In this document: piece after piece, positions 44,074 through 52,622 of the stretch
Position numbering within the stretch: the first letter of the stretch is position 1
How the letters are laid out: the number at the start of each line of letters is the position of its first letter
Assembly: GCA_003021175.1 (NCBI GenBank)
Contig: PXQV01000010.1
Location: forward strand, 62,001-126,000
Origin: Halobacteriales archaeon QH_7_66_36
GTDB lineage: Archaea; Halobacteriota; Halobacteria; Halobacteriales; Haloarculaceae
Reading direction: 5' to 3'
Length of the DNA stretch: 64,000 bases
Notes under the pieces: model-generated
Seen by the model: the letters and a program-made list of their open reading frames with translations, nothing else
Databases searched by the model: none
Told to the model about the DNA's origin: nothing
Translations under genes and position numbers: made by a program

Positions 44074-44153
44074 GTCGGCGGCGTAGGCGAAGGAGACACT
44101 TAGCCGTCGCGCTGCGACCCATGCTGGGATGTGCCGGAGCGCGCCGGTAGCGT

Positions 44154-44631
44154 GGTAGTGTTCAAATGAACAGGTCGTCGCTCGACCGAGCAACCGTGCT
44201 GGGTGGAACTGAAAGGGGCCGTTATCGGCGGCTCCGCCGCCGATTGCTCGGGAGAGTTCTGCTCTCCCGGTGGGCGGTCGATCCGCCCCCGGCGTTCGGA
44301 AGACGCGGTGCGTCTTCCGCAGCCCAGCAGCAATCTGCGATTTCTGCGGGCGACGCAAGCCGCGAGGCGACGGCGTCGCCTCGGCCCGCTCGCGCGGGAC
44401 AACCGCGCGAGGACACCGCAGCGAACGCAGTGAGCGAGAAGCGCAGCGAGCCGCGGACCGCGAGGTGGCGGAGCCACCTCGGACAGTCGACGTGACGCGC
44501 CGACGACAGCGTGGAGCGGCGCTCCACGGGCCGTGCGAGCGGCGAAGCCGCGAGCAGACGGGCGAGCGACCGGGGGCTTTCCACACCGTGTTGCCATCCT
44601 ACTCTCCGGAGTCACTCTCAGCTGAACACTA
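44154..44631 (+). repeat. Interspersed hairpin element, copy D (long core)
   Basis: 478 bases, the largest copy. The end GGTAGTGTTCA (44154-44164) is inverted as TGAACACTA at the right edge. Direct repeats CCGGTAGCGT (44144-44153) and CCGGTGGCGT (44632-44641), 9 of 10 identical, flank it. The core is a string of perfect hairpins with short loops at 44224-44244, 44249-44269, 44272-44288, 44297-44319, 44363-44383, 44389-44411, 44461-44481, 44510-44528 and 44539-44551, with stems of 5-10 bp. The conserved left and right blocks match copies A, C and E. Confidence 0.82.
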
Positions 44632-44633
44632 CC

Positions 44634-44658
44634 GGTGGCGTCAGGCCACCACTTTTTT
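44634..44658 (+). terminator. Terminator-like hairpin with T-run
   Basis: GGTGGC (44634-44639) and GCCACC (44645-44650) around GTCAG, followed by six T (44653-44658). On the plus strand this resembles an intrinsic terminator. No plus-strand gene ends here, only repeat copy D, so it would stop transcripts leaving that element. Confidence 0.45.
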
Positions 44659-44754
44659 CTCTCGACTTGCTGGCAACCCACGTTGGCGGTCGCGACACGC
44701 ACGGACCGGTGTCCTTCGCTGCGTCGACTCGCCACACATCTCGGGTAGCGACGG

Positions 44755-45423
44755 CTACACCACGTCGCCGCGAACCGTCGTCCCGTCCTGCGTGTCGCGG
44801 TACTCGCGGACCGTCTCGGCGGCCGTCGCCGCCTCCGGTTCGTCCATCCCGAGCATCGCCAGCGCGCTCGACAGCGTCGGAAAGACGAACTCGTTGTCGC
44901 GGAGCTTCGCCATCGCCGACTCGCTCACCTCGCCGCCCGTCCCGTCGCCGGCCCACAGCAGCGCAGCACGGGGGTCCAGCAGTTGCGTGTACTCATCGCG
45001 GGCCCGCGCCGCCTGCAGTCGCTGGATGACGTTGTCCTCGAAGCCGGTGTTGCACACCTCCAGATGGACCGGCTCGTCGGCGGGAAGCAGGTGGGCCGCG
45101 AGACACCGCTCCGGGGCGGCGTGGCCGTTCTCGTTCGCGCGCAGGTACTCCGGGTGCTCGTCGGCCCACGCCGCACGGACGGTTTTGCCGACGCCCTCGA
45201 TGCCGTGGCTGTCGACGAACGCCGCCTCTCGCTCGGGGGCGTCGTCGAACAGCAGGTCCTTCGTGAGATACACGTTGACCCGCGGGACGGGATCCAAGCC
45301 GAGCACGACGTCGCCGCACACCCACAGTTCGCGCACCGGGACGGGCAGCCGCTCCGTCCGGATCGTCTCGACGATGTCGGCGACCCGCTCGACCGCCCGC
45401 GCCCGTGCCATCCCGTCAGTCAT
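44755..45423 (-). CDS. DUF7095-like protein
   Basis: 222 aa from ATG 45423 (MTDGMARARAVERVADIVET). Soluble and acidic. Conserved-looking stretches are VRELWVCGDVVLGLDPVPRV, NVYLTKDLLF, APERCLAAHLLPADEPVHLE and CNTGFEDNVIQRLQAARARD. I recall a haloarchaeal DUF7095 family of this form with no known role. It is divergent from ncsA with about 220 bases between starts. Repeat copy D and its terminator-like hairpin lie behind its stop. Confidence 0.72.
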   Translation of the reverse strand: MTDGMARARAVERVADIVETIRTERLPVPVRELWVCGDVVLGLDPVPRVNVYLTKDLLFDDAPEREAAFVDSHGIEGVGKTVRAAWADEHPEYLRANENGHAAPERCLAAHLLPADEPVHLEVCNTGFEDNVIQRLQAARARDEYTQLLDPRAALLWAGDGTGGEVSESAMAKLRDNEFVFPTLSSALAMLGMDEPEAATAAETVREYRDTQDGTTVRGDVV

Positions 45424-45646
45424 GACGCCGCGTAGCCGCTCCACAAACAAGACCCGACCGACACGCGGGCTCCGTTGCCCGAAACTGTATCAGTCCCATC
45501 CGTACCGGACGGTATGGGCGCAGGGAGTGGCCGCGGTGTGCTGCGGTTCTCCCCCGTTTCCGGCGGCGTATTCCGGCTCGCGTTCGATCTCCCGTGCCCG
45601 ACCGGCGTGACGAAACCCATACCCTCGCGCGCTCTGAACGGAGGGT

Positions 45647-46651
45647 ATGCACTGCGACAAGTGTGGGGGACCGGCGGTCACCCACCTCGCCTACTCCGGG
45701 CTCCACCTCTGCGAGGGGTGTTTCTCGCAGTCGGTGGAAAAGCGGGTGCGCCGCCGCGTCCGCGAGGACGGACTCGTCCCCGACGACGCGACGCCCGACG
45801 ACCCGGACACGTGGGTGATCGGGCTTTCTGGGGGGAAAGACAGCGTCGTGTTGACGCGGATACTCCACGACACGTTCGAGCAGGACCCGCGGATCGAACT
45901 CGTCGGCCTGACGATCCACGAGGGGATCGAGGGGTACCGCGACGCGAGCGTCGACGCCTGCCGCGAACTGGCCGCCGACCTCGACCTGCGACACGAACTC
46001 GTCTCCTACGAGAAGGAGTTCGGCGTCCGGATGGACGACGTGGCGGCAAACGACCCCGAGGGGATGGCCCCGTGTGCGTACTGCGGCGTCTTCCGGCGCG
46101 ACGTGCTGGAACGCTACGCTGAGGAGTTGGCCGCCGACAAGCTGCTCACCGGGCACAACCTCGACGACGAGGCACAGACCGCGCTGATGAACTTCCTCGA
46201 AGGCGACCCGGAGCAGATCGCCAAACACTTCGACGCGTCGCTCGGCGGCTTCGACGACGCGGCCGGGGAGACGGGAGGAGCGCGAGAGGAGCAGGACACG
46301 TTCGTTCCGCGGGCGAAGCCGCTGCGAGACGTTCCCGAGAAGGAAGTCGCGCTGTACGCACACCTCAACGACCTGCCGGCCCACATTACCGAGTGTCCAC
46401 ACGCGAGCGAGGCGTACCGCGGCGAGATAGGCGACCTCCTGTTGAAGCTGGAGGAGAACCACCCCGGTACGCGCCACTCGATCATGGCCGGCTACGAGCG
46501 GCTCGCCGAGGCCGCGGCCGATGCATTCCGCGGCGGTGCCGACGACCTCGGCGAGTGTGACCGCTGTGGCGCGCCGACTGACAACGACGTTTGCCGGAAG
46601 TGCTACCTCGTCGATGCGGTCGGCGGCGACATCACCGCCGCGCCGGAGTAG
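45647..46651 (+). CDS. ncsA: tRNA 2-thiolation enzyme (Ncs6/TtuA family)
   Basis: 334 aa. Adenylates U34 of tRNA and, with sulfur from a ubiquitin-like SAMP, forms 2-thiouridine, as shown for NcsA in Haloferax volcanii. The PP-loop SGGKDS is at 61-66. N-terminal zinc finger cysteines are at 3, 6, 22 and 25. A central CAYCG and TECPHA hold the catalytic Fe-S or Cys residues. The C-terminal CDRCG...CRKC makes a second zinc finger. It starts at ATG 45647. An insertion (GGFDDAAGETGGAREEQD) is the haloarchaeal difference. Confidence 0.92.
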   Translation: MHCDKCGGPAVTHLAYSGLHLCEGCFSQSVEKRVRRRVREDGLVPDDATPDDPDTWVIGLSGGKDSVVLTRILHDTFEQDPRIELVGLTIHEGIEGYRDASVDACRELAADLDLRHELVSYEKEFGVRMDDVAANDPEGMAPCAYCGVFRRDVLERYAEELAADKLLTGHNLDDEAQTALMNFLEGDPEQIAKHFDASLGGFDDAAGETGGAREEQDTFVPRAKPLRDVPEKEVALYAHLNDLPAHITECPHASEAYRGEIGDLLLKLEENHPGTRHSIMAGYERLAEAAADAFRGGADDLGECDRCGAPTDNDVCRKCYLVDAVGGDITAAPE

Positions 46652-46844
46652 GGGTCTGTTCGGCGGGATAGGTCTCCATCCTCACAGTCGTCGGTCGGAC
46701 GGCTGCCGGACGTCATACGTGCGTCAGTCAGATGTAATACGGGCAGCGACGGGCCAGTTCTCGCGTCGTATCAGATTTGATAATTGCATAGAAGACTCTA
46801 AAATCACACTACAAAAGCAGAACGATAAAGATACAGAATCTGAC

Positions 46845-48038
<1,194 letters not shown>

Positions 48039-48039
48039 C

Positions 48040-48216
48040 CTACACCTTCGCCCACGGGCGGCGCTCGCCGTCCTCGCGGTCTTCCGCCTGTTCGTTTATC
48101 ATTTCCCGCACGGCCGACCGGATCGCCTCGCTCCGGTTCGGGAACTCGCCCGTATCGACCATGCTTTCGACCTCTTCGATCTGCTGTTTCGGAATCCGTA
48201 GTGTCACACGCTCCAT
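48040..48216 (-). CDS. cdrS: Ribbon-helix-helix regulator CdrS
   Basis: 58 aa. [20 protein letters not shown], then [20 protein letters not shown], a one-domain RHH (MetJ/Arc) protein. The position directly before ftsZ2 and after a larger RHH protein matches cdrL-cdrS-ftsZ2 of Halobacterium and Haloferax, where CdrS is required for proper division and controls division genes. It starts at ATG 48216. Several GTAAGACG sites lie in its promoter region and are candidate binding sites for CdrS or CdrL. Confidence 0.93.
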   Translation of the reverse strand: MERVTLRIPKQQIEEVESMVDTGEFPNRSEAIRSAVREMINEQAEDREDGERRPWAKV

Positions 48217-48237
48217 GTTGGTTTCCCCTTGGTTGTA

Positions 48238-48398
48238 GTAAGACGGCGCACGGTGCACACCCGTGTCGCGTCTTACAGCACGAAACCGCACCACAGCAGC
48301 GGGTCGTGTCACGACCCGGCCGCGCTGTAAGACGACCGTCTTACGCAGTCGTACTCACAAACCGATTTGTTATAAAAGTTTGCATCAGGCGTAAGACG
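48238..48398. promoter_or_regulatory. cdrS-ftsZ2 promoter with five GTAAGACG sites
   Basis: The octamer GTAAGACG occurs in either orientation at 48238-48245, 48269-48276 (inverted), 48327-48334, 48337-48344 (inverted) and 48391-48398. The third and fourth form a perfect 18-base palindrome with spacer AC. A TATA-like box on the minus strand, CTTTTATAA (48370-48378), is bracketed by the palindrome near the expected start of transcription and by the fifth site upstream. The spacing suits cooperative RHH dimers and autoregulation. Confidence 0.65.
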
Positions 48399-48447
48399 GA
48401 GACATCAACACGCCGCCTTGACCCTTCTACACGGAGAAAACGGCGTT

Positions 48448-48975
48448 TTACGTGTCTTTCAGAACGTCCGCAGCGGGGGTTCGACGGCCGCATCCAGGGC
48501 AGAACGACCAGTCCGAGCGGAGCTCGTCACCGCACTCGCAGAACACTCTGTGTGACGCTTTCTCCCCACAGTTCGAACAGTAAACGGCAGACGGCTCGAG
48601 GTCGTCGCCACACTGTTTACACGTGTCCGGGGTCGCGTCGGAGGCGTTTGCGGACTCTGGTGACTCCGTCTTACGCGCCCCCTCGCTCTCGGCGTCGACA
48701 GCCGTGGAATCGCCGTCCACCGTGATGTTGACGTTCACGTCCTGCGGTGCGCGCGGCGTAAACGAGCGGTCGAGTCGCTGCTCGATCAGCGCGTCGATGC
48801 GCTCGGCCAGCACGTCGTCGAGCGTCTCTGCACTCGTGTCGGACGCACCCGTCCCGGACGCCGGCTCCTCCAGATACTCGCGGAGCGCCTCCCGCATCAC
48901 CTCGCTCTTGGAGGCGTCGAACTCCTCGAGTTGGCGGATCAGGTCGTCGTCCGCCCGGAACGTGATCTTGCTCAT
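48448..48975 (-). CDS. cdrL: Ribbon-helix-helix/zinc-ribbon regulator CdrL
   Basis: 175 aa from ATG 48975 (MSKITFRADDDLIRQLEEFD). An N-terminal RHH domain (1-37, with SKSEVMREALREYLE) is followed by an acidic linker. Two zinc ribbons carry cysteines at 119, 122, 133 and 136, and at 146, 148, 159 and 162. This long form next to cdrS and ftsZ2 matches CdrL, which controls the cdrS-ftsZ2 unit in Halobacterium. A GTAAGACG-like octamer in inverted form also lies inside its coding region near 48671. It is upstream of cdrS by 231 bases. Confidence 0.9.
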   Translation of the reverse strand: MSKITFRADDDLIRQLEEFDASKSEVMREALREYLEEPASGTGASDTSAETLDDVLAERIDALIEQRLDRSFTPRAPQDVNVNITVDGDSTAVDAESEGARKTESPESANASDATPDTCKQCGDDLEPSAVYCSNCGEKASHRVFCECGDELRSDWSFCPGCGRRTPAADVLKDT

Positions 48976-49020
48976 TACTCGGTTGCGCATCCGTACGCCC
49001 GGTATTTCAATCTTCCCGCG

Positions 49021-49055
49021 CGTCCGACATCTGTCTGTCACCCGTCTGTCGGACG
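49021..49055. promoter_or_regulatory. Inverted repeat upstream of cdrL
   Basis: CGTCCGACA (49021-49029) and TGTCGGACG (49047-49055) form a perfect 9-bp inverted repeat with a 17-base spacer, 46-80 bases before the cdrL ATG. A third copy, GTCCGACAG, lies at 49107-49115 just before the tRNA. A TATA-like GAAATACC about 25 bases before the ATG fits a leaderless cdrL mRNA, which puts the repeat upstream of the core promoter as an activator or repressor site. Confidence 0.5.
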
Positions 49056-49135
49056 CGTCACACGCCGGCCGATGTGGCTGTCCCCGCATGGGATGATAAC
49101 CGTTAAGTCCGACAGTCGACTCCGTTCGCACACGC

Positions 49136-49209
49136 CCGCCCTTAGCTCAGACTGGTAGAGCAGTCGACTGTAGATCGACTTGTCCCCCGTTCAAATCGGG
49201 GAGGGCGGA
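49136..49209 (+). tRNA. tRNA-Tyr (GTA anticodon)
   Basis: 74 nt. The acceptor stem CCGCCCT pairs with AGGGCGG, discriminator A. The D arm is GCTC/GAGC. The anticodon stem GTCGA/TCGAC encloses CTGTAGA with anticodon GTA. The T arm is CCCCG-TTCAAAT-CGGGG. No intron. CCA is not encoded. The 3' end is duplicated at 50485-50512, which marks it as an integration site. Confidence 0.95.
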
Positions 49210-49213
49210 CTGC
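49186..49213 (+). repeat. attL: tRNA-Tyr 3' end
   Basis: T-arm, acceptor 3' strand and four downstream bases of the tRNA-Tyr gene. Identical to 50485-50512 except for G versus A at 49200. It keeps the tRNA functional after integration. Confidence 0.8.
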
Positions 49214-49672
49214 TTCGCCAAACGATTCAGAGCCGAGAGGAACCGCGTTGTCGTGCGATTTCATCTCGCCTCATTTGGGTTGAACAGGTCACCAAACTCG
49301 GGTGACCGCCGTCGTATGTTCGCATATAGCTGAACGTATCGGGGAAAGTATACTCTTTCGGCTCGAAAATCCTGGACTGCTGTTAGTCGGACGTACAAGC
49401 CATGAGCGGCGTTTATTTAAGAGAGCGTCGAACTCGATCCACAGAGGGAAGATACCCCGACTCAAGAGATTGGTGAGATATGCCATTAGGTAAATGACGC
49501 TCTGGTGACTGCATGGGAGTCCCGGGATCCGCTCGATTGTCATAGTACTGTATGAGAGGAGATGATGATGCAATCCGACATCCGCGAGCGTCTTCGTAGA
49601 GTGGAACCGTATCTCGGAAACGCCCCGTGGGAAAGATATAAATGATATGTATATAATTGTTATCATGTACCA

Positions 49673-49891
49673 ATGGGATTGATAAGAAGTTCCAAGTGCC
49701 TAATCTGTGGTAACAAGGCGAAAGACGCACAGTATCTCCAGTGTAATGGATGCGGAGAGTACTTCCACATACAATGTGGAAAAAGTAGAGGTGATTTGAA
49801 GCAGGGGGGGACAAGTGGAATTATTCGTAAAAAGACGCAGTATCACTGGGATTGTCCAAATTGCGCGCATACTGCTACGAAGAAAGTCTGA
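49673..49891 (+). CDS. PHD-finger-like small protein
   Basis: 72 aa, ATG 49673. Cysteines 9, 12, 24, 27, His32, Cys35, Cys61 and Cys64 give Cx2C-x11-Cx2C-x4-Hx2C-x25-Cx2C, the C4HC3 order of a PHD finger, including Trp59 two residues before the seventh ligand (HWDCPNC). PHD fingers are mainly eukaryotic and bind histone tails or proteins. A strong TATA-like GATATAAATGATATG lies about 30 bases upstream. Codon use is AT-rich compared with neighbours, so it came with the integrated element. Role unknown. Confidence 0.6.
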   Translation: MGLIRSSKCLICGNKAKDAQYLQCNGCGEYFHIQCGKSRGDLKQGGTSGIIRKKTQYHWDCPNCAHTATKKV

Positions 49892-50215
49892 GCGCGATAC
49901 ACCAGTAGTAGAGTTGCTTCACAGACACCGTAACTAATTCCGGTCCGATTGTCATAGGGTTATACGGAGGGCTTTGGAGAGTGACTGACAGGATACCACA
50001 GTGGGTGGTGTGTCGGTTGGTAACCGCAGGTGTAGAGATGCCACCTTACTTCACGTATCGCCCATCGATGGTATCATTTCTCTCCGACACGCGATACGGA
50101 TATGCCACTCACCGTAGGTGTCACCATTCGGATAGTGTACCTCATCACACTTCGGTGTAGGTTGGCTCTGCATCCCGTATCGCCGTGATGCACGGAAGCA
50201 CTCGTCCATCAATTG

Positions 50216-50398
50216 CTAGTCGCCCTTGCACCAGAAGTACAGTTGGTTGAGGAACGTCATGTCCCCCTCAGACGGGGACTTCCACCCTGCATTACCTCCT
50301 CGCCACAGGTGGGTTCTCTCAGAAGCATCGTCTTCCCGTTGTGCGAGGTAGAGGTCGACCGCTTTCTGTGGTGCGATGGGTTCGAGGTTTTGGGTCAT
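50216..50398 (-). pseudogene. Integrase (tyrosine recombinase) N-terminal fragment
   Basis: The frame starts MTQNLEPIAPQKAVDLYLAQ followed by REDDASERT, which resembles the N-terminal SAM-like domain start of haloarchaeal phage-type integrases. Similarity ends near residue 29, and the rest (HLWRGGNAGWKSPSEGD) is unrelated, stopping at 50216. The catalytic domain with the Arg-His-Arg-Tyr residues is missing. The position, 87 bases inside the distal att repeat and reading inward, is where an integrase gene is expected. Confidence 0.6.
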
Positions 50399-50484
50399 CG
50401 GTTGTCATCTCCGCGACCCCACGATGTCGGTCGGGGAAGCCGAGCAGATCCCCCCGATGCCGCCCTGTTATTCCGCCGCAATCT

Positions 50485-50512
50485 CCCGTTCAAATCGGAG
50501 AGGGCGGACTGC
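50485..50512 (+). repeat. attR: partial copy of tRNA-Tyr 3' end
   Basis: CCCGTTCAAATCGG then A then GAGGGCGGACTGC: 27 of 28 bases match the 3' end of tRNA-Tyr. There is no 5' half, so it is not a tRNA gene. The single change would break a T-stem pair, which fits a non-functional copy left by integration. Confidence 0.8.
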
Positions 50513-50612
50513 GAGGCCCGAGCGGCCACGCCGCGAGCACGCTCCCGCGAACGACAGTGAGCAGTGAAAAGATCAGGCGATCCGGAGCGTGGCGTGGCCG
50601 TCTGACGGCCGC

Positions 50613-51926
50613 TCACTCGCCGGCCAGCCGGGCGTAGATGTCGGCGTGCTCGTCGGGGGAGAGCCGCGCGCCCGGACTCTCGGGCGTGGTCAGGAGCCAC
50701 TCGTCGGTAGCCTGTCTGACGAGTTTGTGCCCGTCCGCGCGGGCGAAGGAGAGCCGCTCGCCGAGCAGGCGACGGTCGTACTCAACCGTCCGATCCCAGA
50801 CGAGCCGTCCGATATCGATCATCGGGGTGTAGAACGCCCCGGTAGCCGTCTCGTCGGGGGAGCCGTTCGCGAGTGTCCGGTCCGGATACGCGCGGACACC
50901 GGCTTCGTCAAGGATCGTGTGGAAAACGCGTCGCGTCTCGAACTGGCCGGGGACCGTCCGGCCCTCGTCTTGCCCGGGGAGCTTGACCACCAGCGGGACC
51001 GAGACGACGCTGTCGAAGACGCTGTGCTGGTGGCCGATCAGGTCGAACTCCCCGAGATGCTCCCCGTGGTCGGAAACCAGTACGACCAGCGAGTCATCCA
51101 GCGCGCCGCGGGCCTCGAGTCCCGACAGTAGCCGCCCCAGCCGGTCGTCCATCGTCCGGAGGTCGGCGTCGTAGAGCTGGCGCAGCTTCCGGCGCTCACA
51201 CTCCTCCAGTCGCCGGTCTTCGGAGAAGACGTGGGCGCGCTCGGTGGCGGTCAACTCCACCTCCCGCAGGTCGGGGTCGACGAACTGTTCGAACGGTTCC
51301 CGGGCAGGCGAGCGCGGCAGGTGCGCGTCCATGAGCGGAGCGTACAGGAAGTACGGCTCGTGCGCCCGGTCCACGATGTCGAGGACGCGGTCGACGGTAC
51401 CGTCGTCGGTCGCCCCCTCGGTACCCGTGACCGTCGAAGGGTCGTCGGTGGTCAGGAACTTGTTGAACGCACGCTCGACGGGGCGGCGGAGTGCAGCCGT
51501 ACTGGTGACCGTGTTGACGACCGGCCCCAGCGCCCGAACGAGCGGGTCGGGCGCGGTCACGCGGCCCGGCGTGTAGAACTCGTCGAACCCCCGGCCAAAG
51601 CCAGTCATCGGCCGGACGTACTCGTTCGCGGAGACGGCGTAAGTCTCGTAGCCGGCCGTCTTCAGGAGTGCCGGGAGCGTCTCCTCACACCGGAGCACGG
51701 GTCTGACGGTCGTGGCCCCGTGGTCGGCCGGGACGGCACCGGTCAGCAGCGACGCGTGCGCCGGGATGGACCACGGAGCCTGCGAGATGGGGTCGCCAAA
51801 GCGGGTCGCTCGCTCGGCAAAGGCGTCCAGCGCGGGCGTCGTCGGACGCTCGTGGCCGTAACAGGAGACGCGGTCCCGACGGACGGTGTCCGTAACGACG
51901 ACGATGACGTTTGGCTGTGAGGGCAC
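50613..51926 (-). CDS. Sulfatase-like alkaline-phosphatase-superfamily hydrolase
   Basis: 437 aa, GTG start at 51926. Metal-site motifs are VVTDTVRRD near residue 10, SDHGEHLGEFD near 295 and GHQHSVFDS just after. The active-site segment is APWSIPAHASLLTG near residue 49, where sulfatases have C/S-x-P-x-R. Serine takes the nucleophile place and His the place of Arg, so formylglycine made from Cys is not possible. It may be a phosphodiesterase or phosphotransferase acting on surface glycans. No signal peptide. It lies next to the integrated element. Confidence 0.82.
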   Translation of the reverse strand: MPSQPNVIVVVTDTVRRDRVSCYGHERPTTPALDAFAERATRFGDPISQAPWSIPAHASLLTGAVPADHGATTVRPVLRCEETLPALLKTAGYETYAVSANEYVRPMTGFGRGFDEFYTPGRVTAPDPLVRALGPVVNTVTSTAALRRPVERAFNKFLTTDDPSTVTGTEGATDDGTVDRVLDIVDRAHEPYFLYAPLMDAHLPRSPAREPFEQFVDPDLREVELTATERAHVFSEDRRLEECERRKLRQLYDADLRTMDDRLGRLLSGLEARGALDDSLVVLVSDHGEHLGEFDLIGHQHSVFDSVVSVPLVVKLPGQDEGRTVPGQFETRRVFHTILDEAGVRAYPDRTLANGSPDETATGAFYTPMIDIGRLVWDRTVEYDRRLLGERLSFARADGHKLVRQATDEWLLTTPESPGARLSPDEHADIYARLAGE

Positions 51927-52622
51927 GTAGTCGTCTTCCGAGGCCGACCTGTTAACCGAACCGGATCAACGCGGGCTGGTGTGAGTCGTGACGCCCGGCC
52001 GAAACGGCGTCCCGAAGCGTCGGAATCACTCAGCTACTCGGCGTCGGCCTCCCTCCCGGCAAGATGTTCGAGGAGATTGGGAGAGATGTACCCCGTGGTT
52101 CCGGGCTGTTCCCGTGAAGTTCCACGCCATGGAGACGCTCGTCGTCGGCTTCCTCACTTGGATCACGCTCGACTGACGGGCGACTGGAACGCCCACCGTT
52201 CCGCTGTTGGTCCCGTTAATCTGGGACGAGTTCGGCGTTGCTTGGCGATTCGAAACGAGTGTGAAGCGAGGAGTCGCACATCACTGACTCCTGTACGAGA
52301 CAACACCGCGTGGGACAGGTAGGAGTCGCGTCTCGTGAAACTGCACTGTCGTGGGCAGTGGACACGGAAGAAGGCTGCTCGGGTGCGACGAGGGGATGCA
52401 GGCACCGAGCGCCGTAGTCGACGCACGATACAGGCTCGGTCGCCGGTCAGAGATTCGGCGAGTCAGGCGCGTTCGGTGCGTCCGGGAGGTTCGGCGGCTC
52501 CAGTTGCGAACGCTACCCAATCGACGGAGGATACCGATGTCACGATTGACAGACTGAGGGAGGCCACGCTCGACCGACCTGCCGACGCCAACACTTAGGG
52601 ACGAACCCGCCCGAACTCGGGT
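51927..52622. other. Long intergenic stretch without recognisable gene
   Basis: 696 bases. Open frames exist on both strands, but none has the acidic composition of real genes here. A short hydrophobic end (METLVVGFLTWITLD, plus strand, stop near 52174) may be debris of a lost gene. The last 50 bases before 52623 contain AACACTTAGGG, presumably the promoter of the M24 gene. I see no hairpin, repeat or att site. Confidence 0.5.

Larger units (their letters stand above)
49186..50512. mobile_element. Eroded element integrated at tRNA-Tyr
   Basis: About 1.3 kb bounded by direct repeats of the tRNA-Tyr 3' end: 49186-49213 (in the tRNA) and 50485-50512, 28 bases with one mismatch. The interior has distinctly lower GC than its surroundings and an N-terminal fragment of a tyrosine integrase next to the distal repeat. 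One intact small frame encodes a PHD-finger-like protein, and the rest is non-coding debris. This is the expected layout of a decayed integrative plasmid, virus or island. The stretches 49210-49672 and 49892-50215 hold no gene that I can support. Confidence 0.8.

Noticed and set aside
49302-49493. 63-codon frame in the integrated element
   Set aside because: It has no recognisable motif, and its basic, unstructured composition in low-GC debris gives no support as a gene.
50485-50512. Possible second tRNA gene
   Set aside because: Only the 3' part of tRNA-Tyr is present, with a T-stem mismatch and no D or anticodon arm. It is an attachment-site copy.
52281-52592. Minus-strand frames in the empty stretch before the M24 gene
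   Set aside because: Arg/Ser/Pro-rich or low complexity, stop-limited and without family features.
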